A stretch of DNA of 36,456 bases from Heterostelium multicystogenum (taxonomy: Eukaryota; Evosea; Eumycetozoa; Acytosteliales; Acytosteliaceae). Position numbers and translations under genes: made by a program. Position 1 is the first letter of the stretch. Each line of letters opens with the position of its first letter. Location of the stretch: assembly GCA_003667245.1 (NCBI GenBank), contig RCNN01000231.1:1-36456 (forward strand), in the 5' to 3' direction. Below, one piece after another: positions 11,367 to 20,821 of the stretch. Below the pieces are notes generated by a model. It saw only the letters and a program-made list of their open reading frames with translations. It did no database searches and was not told the origin of the DNA.

Positions 11367-11423
11367 GTAGGGTTTAGAAACCTACATATTTCTTTTTACA
11401 ACCACAGGCCGGTTGTGATGACC
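11367..11423. repeat. Two-hairpin structured element, copy 2
   Basis: Hairpin A has arms GTAGG (11367-11371) and CCTAC (11381-11385) with loop GTTTAGAAA. Hairpin B follows after a short TATTTC-containing spacer, with arms ACAACC (11398-11403) and GGTTGT (11411-11416) and then GATGACC. A T run precedes it at about 11321-11335. Compared with copy 1, the arm bases differ on both sides in a compensating way while loops (AGAA) and trailing bases (GTGAT..CC) stay similar. A weaker third candidate is at 11475-11488 (AACAG/CTGTT). Confidence 0.45.
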
Positions 11424-11640
11424 ATCATTTTATAGAGGCATGACTGCCTATTATTATTTGGAGCAAGGTGTTTCAACAGTGGACTGTTAAATATTTCGAA
11501 GCGACAGAAGATTTTAAGAGTACACCAATGGTTTACGTAGTTGAGGGCTTCGCTTGTCAATTTACATATTCTTCATGGCGGGATGGTATCATACAGACTT
11601 GAAAGTACATGGGTTCACTGGAAGTGTATGGGGAAAAACT

Positions 11641-11713
11641 GGAAAACCCGGGATTCGAACCCACGACCCAAGGCGTCACAAGCAGACTACCATACCACAT
11701 CAGCTATTCTGCC
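11641..11713 (-). tRNA. tRNA-like sequence, probably a degenerate tRNA (His-like GTG anticodon)
   Basis: The 73-nt minus-strand sequence has a perfect B box (GGTTCGAATCC), a T-loop TTCGAAT with GGG/CCC stem, a tRNA-like D-arm beginning TAGC, and a T5 Pol III terminator at 11634-11638 just downstream. An anticodon loop TTGTGAC would give GTG (His). The acceptor stem pairs only about 5 of 7 and the anticodon stem only 2 of 5, so it is not a canonical tRNA. Instead the 5' flank and first bases (11711-11718) pair perfectly over 8 bp with 11667-11674 (GCCTTGGG/CCCAAGGC). It could be a pseudogene or another Pol III RNA. Confidence 0.5.
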
Positions 11714-11787
11714 TTGGGCCTTAATCCACTTTAAAATAATGTATTTCAGGATGCGCGCATAAGGGGATGATTTCTAAAAATTGAAAC

Positions 11788-11859
11788 GCCCAATGTGGGG
11801 CTCGAACCCACGACCACACGGTTAAGAGCCGTGCGCTCTACCGACTGAGCTAACCGGGC
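11788..11859 (-). tRNA. tRNA-Lys (CUU)
   Basis: A canonical 72-nt cloverleaf. The acceptor stem GCCCGGT pairs with ATTGGGC (two G-U pairs), the D-arm is GCTC/GAGC, and the anticodon stem is CACGG/CCGTG with loop CTCTTAA. This gives anticodon CTT at 11824-11826, reading AAG (lysine). The T-arm is GTGGG/CCCAC with TTCGAGC. No intron is present and CCA is not encoded, as expected for a eukaryotic nuclear tRNA. A T5 terminator follows at about 11776-11780. The A and B boxes are intact. Confidence 0.97.
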
Positions 11860-12341
11860 CTTGATGTGATTGAATATAATATAGAGGCTTATATTCTATA
11901 TTATTATATATATATATATGTTTGGTTCTCTATGATCTTAACAATTTACTATTTATTACTCTTAATTCTTTATAATAACTATGTTCTCAATTACAATGAC
12001 TTTATCACACACACATACAATTACTTAATTCTAAATACTCTAACTCTATATATCTTTATTCTATTTCCGTACCAAATCACACTGACGATTCATTCGGTTA
12101 TTTTACTATTTTTATATTCTTTTCTTTCGTTGACTTATTGATATTTTGCTATTGTTGATTTGTTGATTTTTATGATGATTTTGTATAATGTTGTTGCTGA
12201 TGATTTCTATAAGACGTTCGTCTATTATATATGATTTATTGTAATATAATCATGTATATTACATGAAAAAATTATAATAACACTACTTGCACATAAAGAA
12301 TAACAATTAAACCTGTTCGGCCTAGATGTTAAGAGAAATAA

Positions 12342-12690
12342 GGAGACTCAGCAAATGATGGGTCTGATGCCTGTTCGATTTCCACAGAAGATGGAACTGT
12401 TGAACCTATCGAGGAATTTAGCACAGATGATTATGAAAGCATTCCTACGACAACAATGCAGATAAGTAAAAGGTAGTGTCTGATATCCTGGTCGACCAAC
12501 TCTCTGAAATTTTGCCTACCTACCGTGGACAATTTAATATGAAAAATTGAACTAGTGCCTGATGCAAAACCTATCAAGTTTAGTCACAGAAGATCTGAGG
12601 AGAAAACAGTAAAATTAACCAAGAGGTTGAAAGCTATTACAGATTGGAATGTCAACCCCTCCTGGTGCAATGTGAAGTTTAGTTGAGATA
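12342..12690 (+). mobile_element. Decayed Ty3/gypsy-type pol fragment (protease-RT linker region)
   Basis: Across frame changes and stops the plus strand encodes ILVDQLSEILPTYRGQF, then ELVPDAKPIKF, SHRRSEEKTVKLTKRLKAI and NPSWCNVKF. This order matches the linker between protease and reverse transcriptase in Ty3/gypsy elements (a leucine-rich stretch, then LVPGAKPIK-like, then the Leu/Lys helix, then an NPS..W-like start of RT). An acidic Ser/Thr-rich stretch precedes it. No LTR, complete RT or integrase is visible, so it is a short inactive relic. It begins about 480 bp upstream of the tRNA-Lys, consistent with the known preference of dictyostelid retroelements for tRNA neighbourhoods. The assignment rests on pattern recognition only. 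Confidence 0.5.
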
Positions 12691-12719
12691 CTTCTAGGCA
12701 AGATTATTAAAATCGAGGC

Positions 12720-13012
12720 TATATGATTCAATCTTACCTGGAATAGTAAAAATAAATGTTACTTTCTTTTTCCAAGCGTCAATATTGTCTCCCACTTTCA
12801 ATTTATTTGATGATAATAGTTAGATGTCTGATTGTATTTTCTTGTGGTCCATTCTTGGTTGCTGATTGAATAGTTGTTCTCGATTCATTGTTCGATTTAG
12901 AATCTGTTTCAGAAGATGTATCAAGGTCCGAATCTGTATCTGGTAATGGTGGATTTATTTCTTGCTTTTCTGATACTGGTTTCTCTGAGTTTTCTTCAGA
13001 TCTTTTCTAATT
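12720..13012 (-). other. Coding-like minus-strand fragment, possible retroelement relic
   Basis: The minus strand carries an open stretch rich in Ser, Glu, Asp and Asn (PLPDTDSDLDTSSETDSK) followed, after a frame change, by KLKVGDNIDAWKKKVTF. The KVGD motif recalls integrase C-terminal regions of LTR elements. It faces the gypsy-like relic on the other strand. There is no start codon and no recognisable catalytic motif, so it may be unrelated low-complexity DNA. Confidence 0.25.
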
Positions 13013-13163
13013 GGATTTCTATATTTCTAAAGGTATAAGTAAAAGCATTCTAAGTTGATTGGGAATGTGATCAAATACATTTTTTGAGTTTAAAACTCAA
13101 ATATTTAGTGCTCTTGCAATAAATACAATTTTTACAAATCTATATACAATCGAAATTATTTCT

Positions 13164-13854
13164 GTGTGTGACAAAATGATACCTATTATTCATTCTACTA
13201 GTATAGTTATTTTTGTTATTTGGACTACTTTAAGTATTCTTAGTTTACGTTTAGATTGGTATATTGTAGAGAAATTCAATGTCGAGGGAAAACTCAGTGA
13301 CTCTCTAACATTCGATTTATATTCAGTCAGAAACGAAACGGTAAAATTAATTATAACTTTGATTAATTGACTATCACATACATTTTAGATCAATCAAGAT
13401 ATATTGTTACTAATCTTATTGTTAATACTAGGCAGGAGTAGAAAATAAACTATCCATTCATTCAAATATTTTGGTAGTGGTTATGCAATTCTTTAGTTTA
13501 TTTTTTATTCTACTCAGTGGAGTAATCTTAGCATTTAAGTTAATACGTTTCATTCCATGTGGTAAATTTTGCTATCTACTACTGGGCCTTATGGTTCATT
13601 TACTTAATGTGATTTCCATTTCCTTATCATCTTATGATTACATTAAAATTAAAAACCAATTCATTAACTTGGATCACAATGAACTAAATGATGAAAATCA
13701 ATTGAATGGCTACAACGAAAAAGGTAACTGGAAGACTTTATCTGCATTCTACGCATGCCTAGTTAATGCGTCTATAAGTCCATTTGTTGGAATCTTCTAT
13801 TTTTATTATTCACCTCAGCTTCAGGTTAATCCATCGTTTCATTTAAAAAGTTAA
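13164..13854 (+). CDS. Four-helix membrane protein, function unknown
   Basis: Two exons, 13164-13340 and 13432-13854, flank a 91-nt intron GTAAAA..ACTAG, in phase, giving 199 residues. Hydrophobic segments are at about residues 6-28, 72-94, 104-124 and 162-186. A loop of about 40 residues between helices 1 and 2 contains a possible N-glycosylation site (NET). A polar acidic loop rich in Asn/Asp/Glu separates helices 3 and 4. The layout resembles small four-TM proteins of claudin or tetraspanin size, but I see no diagnostic Cys or WGL-type motif and do not assign a family. It converges with the CAX gene, whose stop is 163 bp away. The frame is intact. Confidence 0.75.
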
Positions 13855-14017
13855 ATAAACTAATGTATATATATTTTATCTATTTGCTTCCAATTCTCAA
13901 TGAAAGAAGTTGCTAGTTGGAAGTAACCTCATTCTTGTGGCTGGAAGACCAAGAGATTATTATTTGTTGTGTCGAGAACAATGGCAATGACATAATCAAA
14001 TTTATTTATTTCAATTA

Positions 14018-16604
14018 TTAGGCTGGTGTAAAGTAGAATGCAACTACAATGATTAAATAAACTATGACCAGGATGGATCCAATAAAGTAATTGGTTTTAC
14101 CGTTGGTAAATACCAAATTCATAACTACTACACTGAAGAATACGGCAAAGAAATCCATCACTGGGAATATCAAAGTAAATGATCCACTGCTACTCCTATA
14201 ATTATTAATTATATTATTGTGTCAATATAAGACTGACCACTGGCCTCAAAGTGCTTATAATTATATAAAACTTACAAATGGTTGATAATGGCACAAATAT
14301 ATACTAATACTGGCATCTGGAAGAGTGTGATTTGTACTGCTGCAGATGCACCAATTTCAAGTGCCAGAGGCATGTTGTTGTGCAATGCAAATTGGATTGC
14401 ATTGAGGTACTCGGCTGCTGATGGAATGATACCAAGAATTGTGACACCAAGGAACTCATGGGTGAGATTAAGTGCTTTGACAACAGGGTCAATCGATTCT
14501 ACCATCTTATCGGACACCAACGCAAACATTGTAGTACACAAGCAAAGTACAACAATACATTGTACTTTACTCCAGAGGACTTCGGTTTCATGTCCACCAC
14601 CTTGCTCGTGGGCATCGTGCTCGCTGTCTTTTTCTTTTTCGATGGGATGGAGGATGTGAGTGTGAGTCTTGAGAGTAAAGAGCAATCCAACAATGTATGC
14701 AAGTGGGAGGAACGCTGAAACTATATACATGAGTGTTCTTGCCTTTCCTGTGTAGATTGGATCGCTGTCCAAGCTGTTTTGGACATACTCACAAGAATGG
14801 CAGTTGAGCTGTCCTCCATCGTCCAAACAGTTATTACATTGGAGACTGTAGCCACCATAGATCTTATAAAAGATGGTTGGTGTGAATGTACCGACGACTG
14901 CAACCATCAACAATACAGTGCTGACACCCATGACTGCTGGATTGAATCTTTGCTCCTTGTGCTTAATACCACCAATGACCATACTGAGTCCTGGCACCAA
15001 CAAAAGTGCACCAAGCAACGAACCGGTGATAGCCGAACGAGCCACATCCTCCTGAGCACCATTGATAGTAACAATATAGAGAATCAACTCGATGATAGAA
15101 CCAAAACTAGCGTTGATAAGTGCACCCATAGCAAAACTGGTTTGAGCAGACAACGATGCAATTGCCATACCATTGTAATATGACAAAGGAATGGTCGACA
15201 ACAAGCAAGAAACAAACAATACGACCGGACTAATCTTATCCTCTAAAAAAGTATCCAAAAACAAGGGATAGAATTACAAATGGCAATAAATCTAAATGGG
15301 GCATGGTACATGGTTAGTAAAGTCTATCGATGTCTACTGGTTGCCAGACTACTTACTAATTAAGCAAACGTTTAATCCGTGAACTGTAAATTTATAGTAG
15401 TAGATATTGATTGCTTCGACTGGATACAAAATGATTTCGCAGTCAGTACGAGGCATATGGAGTTCAACACGAACTGCGAGGGGATTAACAAGGAGATGCT
15501 TAAGGATTTGAGAGTGCATTTTCGATGTTGGAATCATAACTACAATCATCCATGTGAAACAATAACAATACCTTGGAAGAGAATCAATATTGGCGCAGCA
15601 ATTAAGTAATAGAAAACCAATCCGATATGAAGGGAGCAGGATGGAGCAGGAAGGTGGACACTCTTTCTGAGTGGCTGTCTTTCGCCTTCCCTTGAATTGT
15701 GGTTAAACATTGATTTCTGGAAATACTTTCCAAATGGCCAAAATACAAATTCCTTTAAACTCCATAAGATTTTTCCATATGGAATTCCAAAATATGTAAT
15801 ACTTAATGATGGGATGGATTAGATAGATGTAACATTACTACTGAATAGATCTAACTTACAATAAAATTACACTGACTATTGCAAACAATAGATAAAAAAG
15901 TGAACCCAAGAAGATTGCATAGAGATAATTTCCAACGGAATTAACACCTTTCTGGATGACTGGATTATTTTCATAGAGCTGTTGCACTTCTGGCGAATAG
16001 TCTTGCATACGTTTCTTGTAGATCTTGGATTTGAATGGACGAAAACCAAACATATGGTTCTGAATCGTGTGCTTAGCCTCAAGGGTGTTGGTTTGGGGTG
16101 TGATTCCAAGATCCTCGTAGGTTGGTGGAGTATCTGGAACGGAGGCATACAAAGACACACGGGTTTGTCTGAGCTCAGACTCAGATTCGCTTCGAGTCAT
16201 CTGCGATCTGTTCTGCCCGCTTGCTGGAAGCTGACGTGGAAAACCAGATGAAAAAATTAAGTGTCGATGTGTTTTGATGATTTGAGAGATTGTTGCTGCT
16301 GTTGTTTGGTTCAGAAATTTGTTGGTAATGGGCCAATGAAGACGAGTTGTGGAAGTTTGCTGGTAATATAATACCAGAGTTATTAGATGAATTAATTAAT
16401 TGATAAGTATCGTAATTACCATTGTCCATACTGCTGTTGTTGTTTGTTGGTGTAATAAAATTCATTGTGCCCGCTTGCCGATCTTGGTTGAATAGGCGAT
16501 AGCGGTGGTTGGGGTTGTGGGTGGTATGGAGGCAGCTGATCTGGAGTAGTATATCTCAGCTCTTGGTGCTGCTCCTCTTTTGAAAGGAGTGGAATATCTG
16601 ACAT
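14018..16604 (-). CDS. YccF-domain/CAX cation-proton exchanger (type II CAX, Vnx1-like)
   Basis: A large membrane exchanger of about 770 residues. Exons are about 15860-16604, 15357-15801, 14276-15242 and 14018-14195. Introns are GTAAGT..TTAAG, GTAAGT..TTTTAG and GTAAGT..TATAG. The order is a Pro/Gln/Asn-rich cytosolic N-terminus with an acidic-Ser stretch, a YccF-like pair of helices (ITYFGIPYGKILWSL, FVFWPFGKYF), then two CAX repeats. The alpha motifs are GALINASFGSIIELILYI and GIIPSAAEYLNAIQFAL with EIGASAAVQITLFQMPVLV; a CxxC..CxxC loop separates the halves. Type II CAX proteins such as yeast Vnx1 are vacuolar Na+/H+ or Ca2+/H+ exchangers, so a contractile-vacuole or endolysosomal role is inferred. 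Single-base slips occur at 15557-15559 (one base short) and in the 16251-16256 A-run (one too many). The frame upstream of 16200 is uncertain. Confidence 0.87.
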
Positions 16605-17891
16605 GCTGTCGACTGACTAAGCTATCTATCTAATAGTAGTTGGATCTGAAAGATCAGTAAGCAAACACTATTTTCTTGATATTATAAATATTTGGTTGTT
16701 GCAAATGCAGAGCCTCTGGTCTTCTTAATTAAGCAAAAAAATCAATATCACAATTTCAAAAGAAATTTAAAAAATAATTAATTTTAAATTTAATTTTTGG
16801 TGTAGGTTTTGATTGTGATTATTGGGTAGAGAGTTGTATGAGTGTGTGGGGGGTGGAAGGTGACTACTATCTGAAGTTTAAAATCAAATGAATTTTGATT
16901 TAGATATAATATAAAATATAACAGAGGTACACAACAATGATATTATATTATATTATTTTATATTAATGTTTGTTGTTTTTTTTATCTTAAACTGGTAATG
17001 TTCAGTATTTATATAAATATAGTATGAATGTATGATATGATAAATGTGTGGGTTTGTCTGAACGATATGAATGAAAGTGTCTGGTTGAAAATAAAATAAA
17101 ACTATTATAAAAGATATAAATGTTCAACTTTGTTGACTTTTCATTGCATTGCACAGTGATTGCAAAAAACACTGGGATCAGAACCAAGATTACTTTTGCA
17201 ATGGCATTGTACTTGTGAAAAAATAATGATTTTTTTTTTAAGTTTTGTTTTTTTTTTTTTCTTTTCAGCATTAGCTTATTATCTTAATGTACGATCATTT
17301 GCAGTAATGTGGGTCTAAAAGTTGTGTTTTCACCAAATTGTTAAATTCATGCCCAGGCCAAGTAGCTAAAGGTATTTAAAGTTCAATTGAATTTGAACTT
17401 TCTCTTTATTTCGGAAATCGGAAATAGTTTAATTTGATATTTGCAATATTTGACACCCATCTAGAGACAATCATTGCAGAAATTTACTTATTACCAAATA
17501 ATGATGATTCAAAGTTTAAACAATATTAAATCATTTATCTGATACACAAATAGAGATAACACATTTAGATCGATTGTTAGTTGATATTTTTAATAGATTA
17601 TTTAGCTAATAGACAGTCACAATCCAGAAAATCAATATGATGAGTCACAAACACTTGATGATTCATTGATTGTATGATTCACACATATAAATAAATTTGA
17701 CAAAACAAAAAAAAATAAGCAAACAAAAATAAAATATTTTTTAAATTTCATGATCACGTGGTATAAAAGTCAGAGGCTTTTATCTTCAAAGTCAATCAAA
17801 CGCTGATATTGTTAAATTTAATTTCTGTTTATTTCCATCCAGCAACTCTTCTAAATTATATTGTTGTTATTATTGTATTATCGAAAATAAA
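16605..17891. other. Intergenic, upstream of both CAX and phosphomannomutase
   Basis: A divergent spacer of about 1.3 kb. The minus strand at 17002-17271 has an 89-codon frame starting in lysine homopolymer, which looks like a by-product of an A run. TTGCAATG-type motifs recur near 17140-17215. No gene is supported. The distal end carries the phosphomannomutase promoter. Confidence 0.5.
17755..17769 (+). promoter_or_regulatory. Probable phosphomannomutase promoter: CACGTG plus TATA box
   Basis: CACGTG (17755-17760) directly abuts a TATA box, TATAAAAG (17762-17769), 123 bp before the phosphomannomutase ATG, followed by a less AT-rich likely transcript start. A palindromic CACGTG is the classical bHLH-type site and is unusual in such AT-rich DNA. 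Function is inferred from position only. Confidence 0.45.
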
Positions 17892-18725
17892 ATGTCAAGA
17901 CTAGCAAATACAATCTGTTTGTTCGATGTAGATGGCACCCTTACTAAGCCAAGAATTGAAATCACTCCACACATGAAACAATTCATGAAAGAATTGAGAA
18001 ATAAGGTTGAGTTGGGTGTTGTCGGTGGTAGCGACTTGGCAAAGATTCAAGAGCAACTTGGAGCCGATGCTCTTTCCGCTTATGACTACCTCTTTGCTGA
18101 AAAATGGTTTGAATGCATTCAAGGCTGGTCAGCCCTTGGCCCAACAAGTAAATAGAGGTTCAGTACAACCACCACCACCAACAAGTGATATTCACAGCGA
18201 CAGCCAACTAATAAATCACATTGTTGACTTTAGAGTATTAAAAACTTTTTAGGTGAAGAGAATCTCAAGAAATTCCTCAACTTTGTGCTTCATTATATTG
18301 CTGATATCGATATCCCAATCAAGAGAGGTACCTTCGTTGAATTCAGAAATGGTATGATCAACATTTCACCAATTGGAAGAAACTGCTCACAGGCTGAGCG
18401 TGATGATTTTGAAAAGTATGATAAGCAACACCAGATTCGTTCAAAGATGGTCAGTGTTTTGGAAAAAGAGTTTGCCTCACTCGGACTAAAGTACTCCATT
18501 GGTGGTCAAATTAGTTTCGACGTCTTCCCAATTGGATGGGACAAGACCTATTGCTTGCGACACTTGCCAGCCGAGCAATACAAGACAATCTATTTCTTTG
18601 GAGACAAGACATTTGTCGGAGGTAATGACTACGAAATCAGTGTTGACCCAAGAATCACCAAATCCTTCACCGTAACTTCTCCAGAGGACACTGAAAGATT
18701 CCTCAGAGAATTGTTCTATCAATAA
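17892..18725 (+). CDS. pmm: Phosphomannomutase (eukaryotic PMM, HAD superfamily)
   Basis: Converts mannose-6-phosphate to mannose-1-phosphate for GDP-mannose, N-glycan and GPI synthesis; cytosolic. Exons are 17892-18147 and 18234-18725, with intron 18148-18233 (GTAAAT..CTTTAG). The HAD catalytic motif DVDGT is at about residues 13-17 ([12 protein letters not shown]). Family blocks [50 protein letters not shown] and [15 protein letters not shown] follow. Corrected length is 248 residues, close to human PMM2 (246). An extra A in the run 18100-18104 breaks the frame at FAE(N)GLNAF; with one A fewer exon 1 is exactly 255 nt and phase closes. I take this as a sequence error. D. discoideum has more than one phosphomannomutase gene; I cannot say which this matches. 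Confidence 0.92.
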
Positions 18726-18898
18726 ACTAAAACAGAAACACCTTCCACAATATTTAAATGTAAACAAACACAGCCAAACAACACGGATACAACTACTATT
18801 ATTATTACCATACAACTAATAATTTCAGTACGATTTTGATTTTATTTATGTAGTCATTAAAGATTCAATGAATTGGGCTTCATTTCATTGAACACTTA

Positions 18899-19033
18899 TT
18901 GATAGGTACTTTAGAATGGTTTTTGATAAATTAATTGATATTCCATTCTAAAGTTATCAAATGGTATGGTTGACTGTCTTAGTATAAATAGATAGTATTT
19001 AAAATAATAATAAAAATAATAGAATGGAATATC
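18899..19033. repeat. Long inverted repeat with a third homologous arm
   Basis: ACTTTAGAATGG (18908-18919) is perfectly complementary to CCATTCTAAAGT (18943-18954). The stem extends with TTGATA (18899-18904) and TATCAA (18955-18960), leaving a 3-nt GGT bulge, for 18 bp in all around a 23-nt loop. A third copy of the arm, AGAATGGAATATC at 19021-19033, is exactly complementary to 18937-18949, so two alternative hairpins are possible. It lies about 170 bp after the phosphomannomutase stop. It may be a 3'-end structure or a small MITE-like relic. Confidence 0.65.
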
Positions 19034-19225
19034 TATTAATTCCTTAAAAACCTCTTGGAGGGATCTTTGATATGTCTCAGAATCATTAATCAGGAATATT
19101 TTTAGTTTAAATTTTCATACCCCTTAATTTGGGTTTAGCTCAAGCCCATCAGGTTCTTTTGAATTGGCATACTTTATTTTTATTCTGTCATTATACCAAG
19201 ATATATGAATAGATAGAAGGTATAC

Positions 19226-20821
19226 ATGGTAGTAATGGCACTGTTAACTCCACTTCTGAGGAATTCAATATTGACACTACTGATATTAGGTGATGATTTG
19301 GAGAAAGATTCCTTCTTGTCCTATTCGTCTTTACTCTTTAGTCTAAAGGAATATATACAGAAAGTCAGATACTATGAATTAAATCACACTGAGCTATCCT
19401 ATTTTAAGAATATAAACCGGCTTTCATTTGTTAAAAACTACTCTTTAGTTTGTAAAGACTGGTTTAGACTCATATCGCAATCGATTTGTACAAGATTCTA
19501 CCTCGATTTCACCAGATCCGATCTTCCCAATCTATCAAGTTGCTACTCCGTCTATCAGTTTCAGTACATCAGTACTGTATATTTGAATTGTGGAAATGCA
19601 AGGAAAGAATCGGAATCAGACGACAGGCTAGAGATTCTACAATGGCTGGGCAACTTCAAAGCACTCGAACGACTGGTTATAAGCACAGACAATTCAAAGC
19701 TGATCAGAGAATTAGTTATTAACTTTCCATACCTAAAGATCGAAGTCTATCTACTAGAGGTGGTAGATCGTGACGAAATGGAGGAGAATGTTGACCTTAC
19801 TGATCTCAGTGAGGATGTTGTGGAATTTATTCACCTTCATTGTGAAACCAGTTTTTTCGATGTCGAGTACAATGATATCAATGACTTTACACAATACTAC
19901 TCGGCCTGGAGAGTTAATTCTATGTTCCTTAGCCCTCTTGGCAGTCATTTATCATATTCTAAAGTTTTGGCGATCAAGTCACTGCAATTCATTCATCTAA
20001 ATGATGTCGATGCCAAAGAGCTCAAGTTCTTTTTGAAGAATACCAATCTTCAATCCATTAAAGCACATCTACCCTTTTCCCTCTGTGACTACGATATCCA
20101 GAGGCACACTCAAGAAAATATCGTTTGTAGTTGTCCAGCGAATGGCGATACTCCAGAAGCTTTTTCAAACAATGAGCTGAAACATTGGATTGAGCTTTTC
20201 AAGTCCCTATCCTCAAATACAACTATAAAGACTCTGCATCTTGAAAACATGTGCCAAAAACCCAGATGCCAAAGTCACATGATTTGAATCAGCTGTCAGT
20301 CTTTGCTTTCTCAGAGGCAATCATCAATGCACTTACACAAAACAAAAACGCTCACAAGCTTGGCTTTACCATGTCAAGTTCTAACCAAGTCATTCTATAG
20401 CTCGGTTGGCAACAGCTCTTTAAGACACCTACAGCTGTCTCACTACCAACAAGATGACTTTCCCTCGATTATCTCCTTCATCGAGAACAACAGTAGCATA
20501 CAGCATCTATCGTTAAAATCCGATTTCTATGGTTCTATTTTCAAACCATACTATCAGCAACAAACTAAGCTAACGCCCCAACAAGTCGTGCAGATCAATC
20601 AAATAAGACAACAATCAATCGATTCGCTACTCTCAGCATTAGCCAAAAACCATACTCTGACCAGACTGGACCTGATAGATGATGAGTTTTGCTCACACTT
20701 GGTGACACAATTAAGATACGACCTCGATTCTTCAACTATAACAATTGAAGATGACATTTACAACAATACTATTTATTTTAAATTAACAAACCCACCCAAT
20801 CAACCAACCAATCAATCATAG
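19226..20821 (+). CDS. F-box-like dictyostelid protein with leucine-rich C-terminal part
   Basis: Starts at ATG 19226. Around residues 70-100 the sequence FVKNYSLVCKDWFRLISQSI resembles the second half of an F-box (SLVCKxW). The rest is leucine-rich without strict repeats: IKSLQFIHLNDVDAKELKFF, TTIKTLHLENM, then LRHLQLSHYQQDDFPSIISF, IQHLSLKSDFYG, LTRLDLIDDEF. It ends in an Asn/Pro-rich tail with TAG at 20819-20821. Two single-base slips interrupt it: an A5 run at 20256-20260 (one short) and one near 20378-20384. Correcting them gives one protein of about 530 residues, the organisation usual for dictyostelid F-box/LRR-type substrate receptors. Function is inferred; no partner is visible. Confidence 0.7.

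Larger units (their letters stand above)
10418..11640. other. Gene-free interval downstream of the tRNA pair
   Basis: No protein-coding gene is supported. Apart from the paired hairpins, there are a GTTCC/GGAAC hairpin near 11250, A/T runs, and a segment of about 11470-11640 that is somewhat less AT-rich. The minus-strand tRNA genes are transcribed toward this interval, which is where tRNA-targeting dictyostelid retroelements often leave remnants. No remnant was recognised at protein level here. Confidence 0.5.

Noticed and set aside
11045..11423. Box H/ACA snoRNA interpretation of the paired hairpins
   Set aside because: Stems are only 5-6 bp without internal pseudouridylation pockets, and no H box or terminal ACA is placed correctly.
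11866..12141. 91-codon hydrophobic plus-strand frame
   Set aside because: It is made of TA-rich codons (Tyr/Ile/Leu) starting inside the spacer beside tRNA-Lys. No gene structure or motif, typical of random AT-rich DNA.
14282..15183. Several plus-strand frames opposite the CAX gene
   Set aside because: They are antisense shadows of the strongly supported CAX exons.
17002..17271. 89-codon minus-strand frame beginning with Lys-rich sequence
   Set aside because: The start arises from long A/T runs, and the rest is low-complexity hydrophobic. No promoter or conservation evidence.
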